A DNA stretch of 9,838 nucleotides from JBAXGE01 sp044344145. GTDB lineage: Bacteria; Planctomycetota; Phycisphaerae; WQYP01. Below, one piece after another: positions 1 to 6,322 of this stretch. The translations under genes were made by a program, and so were the position numbers. The stretch lies in assembly GCA_044344145.1 (NCBI GenBank), contig JBIJDM010000097.1, forward strand, positions 1-9,838, in the 5' to 3' direction. The notes under the pieces are model-generated. The model saw only the letters and a program-made list of their open reading frames with translations. It was not told the origin of the DNA and made no database searches. The first letter of the stretch is position 1. Each line of letters begins with the position of its first letter.

Positions 1-37
1 GGGGTCTCCGGCTCCGCTGCGCTGCGCCGGAGTCCCC
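1..37. repeat. imperfect palindrome / hairpin at the window edge
   Basis: Positions 1–12 and 26–37 form a 12-bp inverted repeat with one mismatch around a 13-base GC-rich loop. There is no T-run directly after it, so it is not a standard rho-independent terminator. It could be the end of a dispersed palindromic (REP-like) repeat or a 3' hairpin of a gene to the left. The left flank is outside the window, so its full extent is unknown. Confidence 0.5.
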
Positions 38-171
38 GCAACAGTATGTTTTACCCGCGTGGGGTTAGCAAGTACAATCTTGCTGGTTTTCAATATACAA
101 GTTAAGAGTTTAGTTAAGATTTTTGGATTTTGTGTGTTGTGGTGGGTATAGGTGGCAGTGTTGCGCTGGAA
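38..171. other. AT-richer noncoding leader before the four-helix-bundle gene
   Basis: I see no convincing gene here. The stretch is clearly richer in A+T than most of the window. It contains a direct repeat of AGTTAAGA (100–107 and 112–119), whose outer copy is part of an inverted repeat matched beyond the gene at 537–546. No well-spaced -35/-10 pair is evident. The reading frame of the downstream gene is open from 118, after a TAA at 115–117, so a longer protein starting at TTG 130 or GTG 139/142 is possible. Confidence 0.5.
99..108 (+). repeat. left arm of a 10-bp inverted repeat flanking the four-helix-bundle gene
   Basis: AAGTTAAGAG at 99–108 is the exact reverse complement of CTCTTAACTT at 537–546. 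The two arms enclose about 450 bp that contain only the small four-helix-bundle gene. This resembles terminal inverted repeats of a small non-autonomous element, but 10 bp in AT-rich flanks can also arise by chance. Confidence 0.4.
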
Positions 172-489
172 ATGAGTTATGCGTTTGCCGTGCGTATGGT
201 GCGGCTTTATCAGTATCTGACGCGTAAAAAACAAGAGTATGTGTTGTCCAAGCAGATATTGCGCAGTGGCACGGCTATTGGGGCGAATCTGGAAGAGGCG
301 GCAGGCGGACATTCCCGGGCAGATTTTTCAACCAAGGTAAATATTGCTTATAAAGAAACCCGTGAAACCTGCTACTGGTTACGGTTGTTGCGTGACACGG
401 ACTATCTGACCGCCAAAGAATACAACAGCATCTACCCAGATGCAGAAGAACTATGCCGAATCATCGGCAGTATTCAAAAAAGCACGTAA
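172..489 (+). CDS. four-helix-bundle protein, S23/IVS family
   Basis: Small, mostly helical protein of 105 residues if started at ATG 172, or 119 if started at TTG 130. The family hallmarks are clear: an FA-rich first helix (residues 3–16), a VLSKQILRSGTAIGANLEEA block (about 24–43), a GGHSRADFSTKVNIAYKE-type second segment, and the RETCYWLRLLRDTDYL helix (about 64–79). These mark the family named from proteins encoded in intervening sequences of some 23S rRNA genes; it is structurally related to the Avd accessory protein of diversity-generating retroelements. The molecular role is not established. No 23S rRNA or reverse transcriptase is visible here, so neither context applies directly. Base composition is clearly lower in GC than the neighbours, which suggests horizontal acquisition. 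No strong Shine–Dalgarno precedes either start. Family members usually carry around ten residues before the FA motif, so the upstream start remains possible. Confidence 0.85.
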   Translation: MSYAFAVRMVRLYQYLTRKKQEYVLSKQILRSGTAIGANLEEAAGGHSRADFSTKVNIAYKETRETCYWLRLLRDTDYLTAKEYNSIYPDAEELCRIIGSIQKST

Positions 490-514
490 AAACCCCGAAA
501 AACCAAGTAATTCA

Positions 515-542
515 CCTCTTACCTCTTACTTCTTACCTCTTA
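515..542. repeat. heptamer tandem repeat (CCTCTTA x4)
   Basis: Four consecutive 7-base units occupy 515–521, 522–528, 529–535 and 536–542. Units 1, 2 and 4 are CCTCTTA and unit 3 is CTTCTTA. The last unit overlaps the right arm of the inverted repeat at 537–546. The array lies just after the four-helix-bundle gene and just beyond the end of the convergent lipoprotein gene. A pure 7-mer array could expand or contract by slippage, but it is outside any coding frame I accept. Confidence 0.75.
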
Positions 543-546
543 ACTT
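537..546 (-). repeat. right arm of a 10-bp inverted repeat
   Basis: CTCTTAACTT is the exact reverse complement of 99–108. It closes the four-helix-bundle island and overlaps the end of the heptamer array. It lies nine bases before the stop codon of the convergent lipoprotein gene. Confidence 0.4.
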
Positions 547-555
547 TCTCCCTCC

Positions 556-915
556 TCACCACTCACTGCCCCCGCCCCCGGTATAGACATACACCTTCAT
601 ATCCGTGCCCATAAGGCGCGGGTCTACGCGCCGGGCCGTCAGGCCGGGGTCGCCTGTGCCGTCCCATACATAGACATTCCCCTGATCGGTGGTCATGACG
701 CTGAAGTCGAACATGCCCTTGCTATCGGCGCGGGCATGGGGCGTGGAGGCCAGGCCGCCGGGGCGGCCGATAAAAAATTGGGCTTCGGGTACGGGGGTTT
801 CACTACCCACGGCCAAAACCTGACCGGACATTTGGACGCAGCCGGTGAGGACCAGTATGAGCAGCAGGGCCAGTCCACACAGGCTCGTGCGGAGCCACAG
901 GGGGGTAATCGTCAT
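556..915 (-). CDS. small lipoprotein, carboxypeptidase-regulatory-like fold (copy 2)
   Basis: Predicted 119-residue lipoprotein. Residues 1–22 form a signal peptide with a hydrophobic core (about 12–22), and LTGC at 23–26 is a lipobox with C26 as the lipidated residue. The mature part begins CVQMSGQV and carries the pattern G-x-V-x(n)-P-V-P-x-A followed by a D-x-x-G-x-F-D-F strand (about 64–71), resembling the carboxypeptidase regulatory-like beta-sandwich. It ends in a short Gly-rich tail. It aligns along most of its length with the upstream lipoprotein (CVxMxGxV, STP, GxFDF, a YV strand, a GTxMxVxV strand), so the two look like a tandem duplication. It starts 20 bp after that gene's stop and is probably co-transcribed; a GAAGG-like sequence in the gap could be its ribosome binding site. 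Function is unknown, with a location in the outer or inner membrane leaflet facing the periplasm inferred. Confidence 0.75.
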   Translation of the reverse strand: MTITPLWLRTSLCGLALLLILVLTGCVQMSGQVLAVGSETPVPEAQFFIGRPGGLASTPHARADSKGMFDFSVMTTDQGNVYVWDGTGDPGLTARRVDPRLMGTDMKVYVYTGGGGSEW

Positions 916-935
916 GAGTCGTCTCGCCTTCGGAG

Positions 936-1406
936 TTAGTAGGGAACCGGGGGCATAGGCACTTGACCCGATCCCGCCGGGGGAATGGGCTGGGTAGGAT
1001 TAGGTGGCGGCAGCGGTTGGGGCTGCGGCTGTGGAGCGGCTTCCTGCGGTTGGGGCGAGGGGGCGTTACGATCGCGCAGGGCGGGGACGCGCACGACCAT
1101 GCCGGTACCGGCTTGGCTGCGACTGATCCGCATCAGATTGGCATACGGTTCCGCCACGTCTTTGGCGCGGTGCACATACATGCCTTTGGTTTCAAAGTCC
1201 ACGCCGGTACGGAAATCAAACTGGCCCATATTATCCACGAACCGGATGATGGGCGTGCTGCCCACTTCGGGCGTGCCTTCGGTGAAGTAGGCGGTGGTCA
1301 AAGGCTGGCCGGTGGTATCATCCACAACCACGCCCTGCATGTGCACACACCCGGCCAGGCCGAAACCCGCCAGAGTCAACAACGCCGTACGAAAGAGCGA
1401 ACGCAT
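936..1406 (-). CDS. small lipoprotein with Pro/Gln-rich C-terminal tail (copy 1)
   Basis: Predicted 156-residue lipoprotein. Residues 1–19 are a signal peptide with two Arg in the n-region, and LAGC at 17–20 is the lipobox (C20 lipidated). Residues about 21–108 resemble a carboxypeptidase regulatory-like sandwich: VHMQGVVVDDTTGQPL, then a STP turn, then DNMGQFDF. From about residue 115 to the end the sequence is a low-complexity Pro/Gln-rich tail that could span peptidoglycan or act as a flexible linker. ATG 1406 is supported by a strong GGGAGG ribosome binding site about seven bases upstream. It is the first gene of a probable two-gene operon with the paralogue at 556–915, which lacks this tail. 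I do not recognise a named family, and function is unknown. Confidence 0.8.
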   Translation of the reverse strand: MRSLFRTALLTLAGFGLAGCVHMQGVVVDDTTGQPLTTAYFTEGTPEVGSTPIIRFVDNMGQFDFRTGVDFETKGMYVHRAKDVAEPYANLMRISRSQAGTGMVVRVPALRDRNAPSPQPQEAAPQPQPQPLPPPNPTQPIPPAGSGQVPMPPVPY

Positions 1407-1457
1407 GGCAAACCTCCCAGAATATTATGAGCCAGAAAATACCAGCTACGGCTACAA

Positions 1458-1485
1458 ATTGTATCACAACCAGGGCCCACGCCAA
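1458..1485 (-). promoter_or_regulatory. candidate sigma70-like promoter for the lipoprotein pair
   Basis: Reading the minus strand, TTGGCG (1485–1480) is separated by 16 bp from TACAAT (1463–1458). This would give a transcript start near 1450 and a leader of about 45 bases before ATG 1406. The -10 matches consensus at 5 of 6 positions and the -35 at 4 of 6. It was found by eye only. Confidence 0.35.
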
Positions 1486-1517
1486 AGGAAAATGCCGGAA
1501 TGGTCGGGAATACTGGC

Positions 1518-1526
1518 GGGGGGGGG
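1518..1526 (+). repeat. homopolymeric G9 tract upstream of the GH28 gene
   Basis: Nine consecutive G residues lie about 95 bp upstream of the GH28 start codon. A TAATAT hexamer at 1537–1542 could serve as a -10 element, which would place most of the G-run in the -35/-10 spacer. No good -35 is visible. Tracts like this can vary in length by slippage and can also be sequencing errors. Confidence 0.6.
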
Positions 1527-1621
1527 CAAGTGGCTGTAATATGGGGTTTTTCATGGTCCAGACCCGTGTGGTGCCGGGGCGGGACGGTTGGCAGCAACAC
1601 CTTTTACTGCGGAGTTTTGCG

Positions 1622-2938
1622 ATGGCGTTATTTGATGTGATGAATTACGGGGCCAAAGCCGACGGCCAGACCAACGATGCCCCGGCCATTCAGAAGGCCA
1701 TTGATGCGTGTACCGCCGCGGGCGGGGGCCGGGTGGTGATCCCCGCCGGGCGCAAGTTCCTGACCGGTACGATTCTGCTGCGGGATAATGTGGACCTGCA
1801 TCTCGAGCCCGGCTCATTGCTCCTGAGCACCATTCAGAAACACGAGCTCAAGTGGCGATTGATGATTGCCGCCACCGATGCCAACAATATCGCCATCTCC
1901 GGTACCGGGACCATTGACGGCCGGGGGAGGGAATTCATGACCCGCGACGACCGGTATATTCTGCGGATGGATACCTGGCGCCCGCGCATGATGGGCCTAT
2001 TCGGTTGCCGGAATGTGCGGATCGAAAACATCACCATGAAAGATTCCGCCAACTGGGGGCTGCATGTGACCGACAGCGACGATGTGGTGATCCGCGGGAT
2101 CAGCATCCTGAACGATATCCGCCTGCCCAACTGTGACGGCATTGACCCGGACCGCTGCCGCAATGTGCGGATCAGTGACTGTCATATCGAGGCGGGCGAT
2201 GACTGCATCGTGCTCAAGTCCATGCCGCATTACAACGAAGGCGGGCCGGAGTTCGCCAAGTATTTCAACAGCGTGTGCGAGAATATCGTGGTGAATAACT
2301 GCACCATGATCTCGACGTCCTGTGCGCTCAAGATCGGCACCGATTCGGTGGGCGATATCCGCAATGTGCTGTTCAACAACTGTGTGATCAAGAGCAGCTC
2401 ACGCGGGCTGGGCGTGTTCCTGCGCGATACCGCCACGATTGAAAATATCGCCTTCAGCAATTGTTATGTGCAGACCCGTTTATTCCATGAAGACTGGTGG
2501 GGCCGGGCGGAACCGATTTATGTCACCGCCTTCCACCGCCATAAGGACAGCCCGATCGGCAAGATGCGTAATATCAGCTTTACCAATATCATCTGCGAAG
2601 GTGAGAATGGCGCGTTCATCGCCGCCGAACATGCCGGGCTGATCTCCGGGGTGACGCTGGACAACGTCGATATCCGGATGGCCAAAACCAGCAAATGGCC
2701 GGCGGGGACGATGGATCGTCGGCCCTGTGCGGTGCCGGGTCTGGTGCCGATGCGGTCGCCGGGCTATTACGTGGAAAATGTGGCCGATGTGACCTTGCGT
2801 GATTGCCGGATCCGCTGGGAGGGCACGCCGGTGCCGGAATTCGGTTCGGCCATATATGCCCGACAGGCCCCGGGGCTGCATGTGCAGAATTTCCGCGGCG
2901 CGGCGGCGCATGCGGATTTGCCGGATCAGGACGTGTAA
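1622..2938 (+). CDS. glycoside hydrolase family 28 (polygalacturonase-like), non-canonical subgroup
   Basis: Right-handed beta-helix protein of 438 residues. It opens with FDVMNYGAKADG, the classic pectate-lyase/GH28 N-terminal motif, followed by AIQKAIDAC and GGGRVVIPAG. Candidate catalytic acids are present: N170-C171-D172 with D175 (the NTD motif region) and G192-D193-D194-C195. The canonical GHG histidine is absent, with STSCALKIGT (231–240) in its place, and the RIK motif is replaced by RGLGVFLRD (261–269). HEDWWGRAEPIY (289–300) follows. From memory, these replacements recur in a GH28 branch found in Bacteroidetes and PVC bacteria, so substrate and mechanism may differ from endo-polygalacturonase. 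ATG 1622 is chosen because GGAG sits seven bases upstream and the N-terminal motif begins right after it, although the frame stays open back to 1427. No signal peptide is seen, so it is probably cytoplasmic. It converges on a GH2 gene, which suggests joint processing of uronic-acid oligosaccharides. Confidence 0.9.
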   Translation: MALFDVMNYGAKADGQTNDAPAIQKAIDACTAAGGGRVVIPAGRKFLTGTILLRDNVDLHLEPGSLLLSTIQKHELKWRLMIAATDANNIAISGTGTIDGRGREFMTRDDRYILRMDTWRPRMMGLFGCRNVRIENITMKDSANWGLHVTDSDDVVIRGISILNDIRLPNCDGIDPDRCRNVRISDCHIEAGDDCIVLKSMPHYNEGGPEFAKYFNSVCENIVVNNCTMISTSCALKIGTDSVGDIRNVLFNNCVIKSSSRGLGVFLRDTATIENIAFSNCYVQTRLFHEDWWGRAEPIYVTAFHRHKDSPIGKMRNISFTNIICEGENGAFIAAEHAGLISGVTLDNVDIRMAKTSKWPAGTMDRRPCAVPGLVPMRSPGYYVENVADVTLRDCRIRWEGTPVPEFGSAIYARQAPGLHVQNFRGAAAHADLPDQDV

Positions 2939-2969
2939 TTCGGCGGACGCAGTTTATCCAACCAAATAA

Positions 2970-3013
2970 AAAAGCCCCGGAGCGTTGCCGTATGCGGTCG
3001 CTCCGGGGCTTTT
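2970..3013. terminator. bidirectional rho-independent terminator
   Basis: A perfect 15-bp stem pairs 2970–2984 with 2999–3013 around a 14-base loop. The plus strand ends in a TTTT run followed by CGTTTAA. The minus strand reads TTTTTTATTT after the stem. It sits between the convergent GH28 and GH2 stop codons and can serve both genes. Confidence 0.92.
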
Positions 3014-3032
3014 CGTTTAATTGGGTGTGGCC

Positions 3033-4739
3033 TCAGAACTTATACTTGGCACGGACTTCGGCGAATTTCTTGGCCACCACATGGAAGCTGCGCTTGGGCA
3101 GGCGGTGTTCGTTGACCACGCCTTTGCGGTTGTAGCCGGTGGGTTTGCCAAAAATGATGCTGGTGCTTTCGCTGGTGCGCATGTCGCAGAATTGCCAGAT
3201 GGCCAGACCACAGACCAGACGCTTGTCGAGGAACAACCGGGTGATGATGGCCTCCAGCAGGTCGGCCTGATAATCTTCACTCCAGCGCTGATTGGTCCAG
3301 TCGGTGTAGCCGGTGATGGCGTCACCGCCGATTTCCGAGATGATCACCGGCTTGCGGGTGTGGGGCTTGACGTTCTTGTGGTTCATCCGGTCTTCGATGG
3401 CGTTATGGTGACGGATGTCATCGGGGGTCTTGTAGTACCAGCCGGGGTAGATGTTCAAAGCCAGAATATCCACCAGATCCAGACACAGGTCGGTTTCGCC
3501 CACGTGGGTGGCATAGGTCACCGGCCGGGTGGGATCGAGGGCTTTGATATGTTTGATGAACCGGCGGAAGCCGGGCTTGCTCTTGGCCACGTTGGATTCG
3601 GATTCATTCAGCAGTCCCCAGCACAGGATGCAGGGATGGTTGTAATCGCCCACCACCATTTCGGTGATGTGGTTGAGCATGACTTCCTGGAAGTGCGGAT
3701 CGGCGATGACATTGGCGGGATTTTGCCAGCCCAGCGCTTCGCTCCAGACCAGCAGCCCCATCTCGTCGCACAGGTCCAGAAAGCGGGGGTGCTGGGGATA
3801 ATGGGCGCCGCGGACAAAGTTACAGTGCATCTTGCGCAGAATCTGCACGTCAAACAGGCGGATATTATCGCTGGTGGCTGGGCCGACATTGGGATAGCTT
3901 TCGTGCCGGTTGAAACCAATCAGCGTCAGCGGCTTGCCATTGAGCAGGATATCCTTGCCCTTGATCTTGATCTCCCTCACGCCGAAACGTTCCTGATAAT
4001 CATCCTGGCCCAGTTCCACGCCCAGCATGTGCAGATTGGGGGTTTCCGGGGTCCAGCGCGACAGTTCGTTCACATCCAGCGTGAAGGTGTGGTCCTGCAG
4101 GCCGGGTTTGAGCTTGATTACTTCCTCGTGCCAAGTCCGGCCGTTGATGGTCAGCAGCAACGGCAGTTTCTCGGCCAGTTCCGCGCGGGTTTGCACCCGC
4201 ACCTGCAGCGTCCCCTTCCGGTGATCGGTGGTGCTGACGAATACCCGGTTAATGGCCACCGGGGCGATGTAGTGCAGTTCCGCGCCCTGGGAAATACCGC
4301 CGTAATGATAGAAGTCGCTGCGCTCGTGATGGATGGGACAGCGCTGGAAGTCGTAGCGGTTATCCACCAGCAGGATGATTTCCTGCGGCCCGGCCAGCAG
4401 GTTGGTCAGGTCGGTATCAAAGGTGGTAAACCCGCCACTATGGGTGGCCACGGACTTGCCGTTGAGGAAAATCTGGCACCAGTGATGCACCCCGCCCAGC
4501 CGCAGCCGCCAGGTGCCCGCCATCGGCAGGTCCACCCGAATCCGATACGCCGTCAGCCCGCGCTGGCCGGCATAGTCCGGCAGCATGTCATACATCATCG
4601 GGATGGTGATGCGGTCGTTGAATTTGATCTGCGCGGGTTTGACCTTGGCGGGGTCCACATCGCCCAGGAACACGAAATCATGCAAACCTTCGAGATCCAA
4701 AACCGGCCGCTTGTGATGTTGGGCAAACATGCGTAGCAT
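3033..4739 (-). CDS. glycoside hydrolase family 2, beta-glucuronidase/galacturonidase-like
   Basis: A 568-residue GH2 enzyme, close in length to E. coli GusA (603). The order is a jelly-roll sugar-binding domain (about 1–165), an immunoglobulin-like domain (about 166–258) and a catalytic TIM barrel (about 262–568). The barrel shows GFNRHE (275–280), the NFVRGAHYP signature (307–315), the acid/base pair N378-E379 after DYNHPCILCWGLL, and the nucleophile E469 in IISEIGGD. YNRKG places N537 and K539 where GusA has the NxK motif that binds the uronate carboxylate, so a hexuronoside substrate is likely; glucuronide versus galacturonide cannot be decided. No signal peptide is seen, so a cytoplasmic location is inferred. 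ATG 4739 is supported by AGGAAA at 4753–4748, eight bases upstream; ATG 4730 is a less well spaced alternative. It is convergent with the GH28 gene and divergent from the M20 peptidase gene. Confidence 0.92.
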   Translation of the reverse strand: MLRMFAQHHKRPVLDLEGLHDFVFLGDVDPAKVKPAQIKFNDRITIPMMYDMLPDYAGQRGLTAYRIRVDLPMAGTWRLRLGGVHHWCQIFLNGKSVATHSGGFTTFDTDLTNLLAGPQEIILLVDNRYDFQRCPIHHERSDFYHYGGISQGAELHYIAPVAINRVFVSTTDHRKGTLQVRVQTRAELAEKLPLLLTINGRTWHEEVIKLKPGLQDHTFTLDVNELSRWTPETPNLHMLGVELGQDDYQERFGVREIKIKGKDILLNGKPLTLIGFNRHESYPNVGPATSDNIRLFDVQILRKMHCNFVRGAHYPQHPRFLDLCDEMGLLVWSEALGWQNPANVIADPHFQEVMLNHITEMVVGDYNHPCILCWGLLNESESNVAKSKPGFRRFIKHIKALDPTRPVTYATHVGETDLCLDLVDILALNIYPGWYYKTPDDIRHHNAIEDRMNHKNVKPHTRKPVIISEIGGDAITGYTDWTNQRWSEDYQADLLEAIITRLFLDKRLVCGLAIWQFCDMRTSESTSIIFGKPTGYNRKGVVNEHRLPKRSFHVVAKKFAEVRAKYKF

Positions 4740-4777
4740 AAAGATCGTTTCCTAGGTTAAAGTCCAATAAAGTAGCT

Positions 4778-4806
4778 AGTATAGCAATAATATTTGTCGC
4801 TGTCAG
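4778..4806 (-). promoter_or_regulatory. sigma70-like promoter for the GH2 gene
   Basis: On the minus strand, CTGACA (4806–4801) and TATACT (4783–4778) are separated by exactly 17 bp. Each hexamer matches consensus at 5 of 6 positions. The predicted start near 4771 leaves a leader of about 30 bases before ATG 4739. The -35 box lies close to the ribosome binding site of the divergent M20 gene, so the two transcription units may interfere. For the plus direction only a weak TTAAAG (4757–4762) and TATAGC (4780–4785) pair is seen. Confidence 0.6.
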
Positions 4807-4824
4807 GTTCAAGGAGTCTCCCCG

Positions 4825-6219
4825 ATGTCCATGCTCGATACGGTTTTAATCTGGATTTCACGCAATCATAAACGTTGGCAGGGGGACTTGGTCAAGTGGC
4901 TGAGTATCCCCAGCGTGTCGGCGCAGGAAGCCCACGCCGGGGACGTGCGTGAGGCGGCGGAATGGGCCGAGGATTATCTGCGCAATATCGGTCTAAAGGT
5001 GGAGATTATTGCCACACCGCGGCATCCGGTCATTTTGGCCACCACGCCAGCGGAACTGGCCGAACCGGGAGCCCCGGAGGTGCTGCTGTATGGTCACTAT
5101 GATGTCCAACCGCCCGAACCGCTGGACCTGTGGCAATCGCCACCGTTCCAGCCCACGGTGCGGGATGGCAAGCTCTACGCCCGCGGGGCCAATGATGACA
5201 AGGGGCAGGTGCATGCGCATTTGGCGGCGATGCTGGCCTGGCGCGAGATCAACCACAAATTGCCCGTGCGGATGACCGTCTTGCTGGAAGGGGAGGAGGA
5301 GATCGGTTCGCCCAATCTGATGGCCGTGGTGCAGGCTCATGCCGCACAATTGCGGTTATGTAAAACCCTGATCATTAGCGATGGCAACCAGTTCGCCAAA
5401 GGCGTGCCGTCCATTATTTATGGCCTGCGCGGACTGGTGTATGCGGAACTGACCGTGACCACCGCGAATACCGATTTGCACTCCGGCCAGTTCGGCGGCG
5501 CGGTGGCGAACCCGGCCAATGCGCTGGCGCGGATTATCGCCCAATTGCATGATGAAGAGAATCGCGTGACCGTGCCGGGCTTCTATACCGATGTACGCCC
5601 GCTGACCGATGCCGAGCGCGCCGCGTGGCGGCAATTGCCGTTTGATGAAGCCAAGTTTGCCCGTGATCTGGGCATCCCCGCCCTGACCGGGGAGGCGGGC
5701 TATTCCACCCTGGAACGGCTGTGGGGCCGGCCCACACTGGATGTGAACGGTCTGACCAGCGGCTATCAGGGGCCGGGGGCCAAGACGGTGCTGCCCTGTC
5801 AGGCGAGTTGCAAGGTATCCATGCGGCTGGTGCCCGATCAGGACCCGGCGAAAATTATGGCGGCCTTCGACGCCCATGTGCAAAGCCTGGCCCCGACGGG
5901 CACCAAGGTGGCGGTGCATTGGCACGGCCCCGGCAGTCCGCCGGCGCTGACCGCCATGACCGGCCCGGCCATTGCCGCCGCCCAGCGGGCCATCACCACC
6001 GGCTACGGCATCGCGCCGGTGCTGAATCGCGAGGGCGGTTCGATCCCGGTGGTGACCTGGTTCCAGCAGGCGCTCGGATTGGAAGCTGTCATGATCGGCT
6101 TCGGCCTGCCCGACGACCGCATCCACGCGCCCAATGAAAAAATAGACCTCGACGGCTACTTCGGCGGCATCCGCACCGCCGCGGCGTTGTATGAGGAATT
6201 AGGCCAGGCGTTAAAGTAA
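4825..6219 (+). CDS. M20 family metallodipeptidase
   Basis: A 464-residue di-zinc peptidase of the carnosinase/PepV/CPG2 type, usual length for M20 dipeptidases. Zinc-site and catalytic motifs appear in order: GHYDVQP with H91 and D93, RGANDDKG with D124/D125, EGEEEIGS with E158 (probable general base) and E159, ISDGN with D186, and a C-terminal RIHAPNE with H434. DLHSG (H219) marks the lid/dimerisation domain inserted between the two halves of the catalytic domain, where a His contacts substrate in the neighbouring subunit of family members. The protein lacks a signal peptide, so cytoplasmic hydrolysis of dipeptides is the likely role; the exact substrate cannot be read from sequence. ATG 4825 has AAGGAG at 4811–4816 with eight-base spacing. 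It forms a single-gene unit that ends at a strong downstream terminator and has no evident link to the carbohydrate genes. Confidence 0.93.
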   Translation: MSMLDTVLIWISRNHKRWQGDLVKWLSIPSVSAQEAHAGDVREAAEWAEDYLRNIGLKVEIIATPRHPVILATTPAELAEPGAPEVLLYGHYDVQPPEPLDLWQSPPFQPTVRDGKLYARGANDDKGQVHAHLAAMLAWREINHKLPVRMTVLLEGEEEIGSPNLMAVVQAHAAQLRLCKTLIISDGNQFAKGVPSIIYGLRGLVYAELTVTTANTDLHSGQFGGAVANPANALARIIAQLHDEENRVTVPGFYTDVRPLTDAERAAWRQLPFDEAKFARDLGIPALTGEAGYSTLERLWGRPTLDVNGLTSGYQGPGAKTVLPCQASCKVSMRLVPDQDPAKIMAAFDAHVQSLAPTGTKVAVHWHGPGSPPALTAMTGPAIAAAQRAITTGYGIAPVLNREGGSIPVVTWFQQALGLEAVMIGFGLPDDRIHAPNEKIDLDGYFGGIRTAAALYEELGQALK

Positions 6220-6233
6220 TCCGGCCCGAAAGC

Positions 6234-6252
6234 GGCCAGAGTGGTTCTGGCC
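6234..6252. other. short hairpin just after the M20 stop codon
   Basis: GGCCAGA (6234–6240) pairs perfectly with TCTGGCC (6246–6252) around a five-base loop, 14 bases after the stop codon. No T-run follows, so it is more likely a 3'-end stabilising hairpin, or chance, than a terminator. Confidence 0.3.
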
Positions 6253-6284
6253 AGCCGAACTGGGCCCCGTGGTCAACATCTGCG

Positions 6285-6306
6285 AAACGCCCATATTGGG
6301 GTGTTT
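6285..6306 (+). terminator. weak terminator-like hairpin
   Basis: AAACGCCC (6285–6292) pairs with GGGTGTTT (6299–6306), with one G–T wobble and a six-base loop, followed by one more T and then CAG. It is much weaker than the next hairpin at 6323 and may be a backup or chance. Confidence 0.3.
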
Positions 6307-6322
6307 TCAGGCAAAAAGCAGC

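Noticed and set aside
1..546. Diversity-generating retroelement (Avd-like protein with variable repeats)
   Set aside because: The four-helix-bundle protein resembles Avd in fold, but no reverse transcriptase, template repeat or variable repeat is present in the window.
1427..1621. 65-codon N-terminal extension of the GH28 protein
   Set aside because: The extension has no signal peptide or domain character and runs through the G9 tract. ATG 1622 has a good ribosome binding site and begins right at the family N-terminal motif.
3021..4736. Long plus-strand open frame of 571 codons opposite the GH2 gene
   Set aside because: It is antisense to a GH2 gene with all catalytic motifs. The His/Val/Gly-rich translation lacks any family motif and is typical of GC-rich shadow frames.
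5356..6126. Minus-strand open frame of 256 codons opposite the M20 gene
   Set aside because: It is fully covered by a peptidase gene with all zinc-site motifs, so it is a shadow frame.
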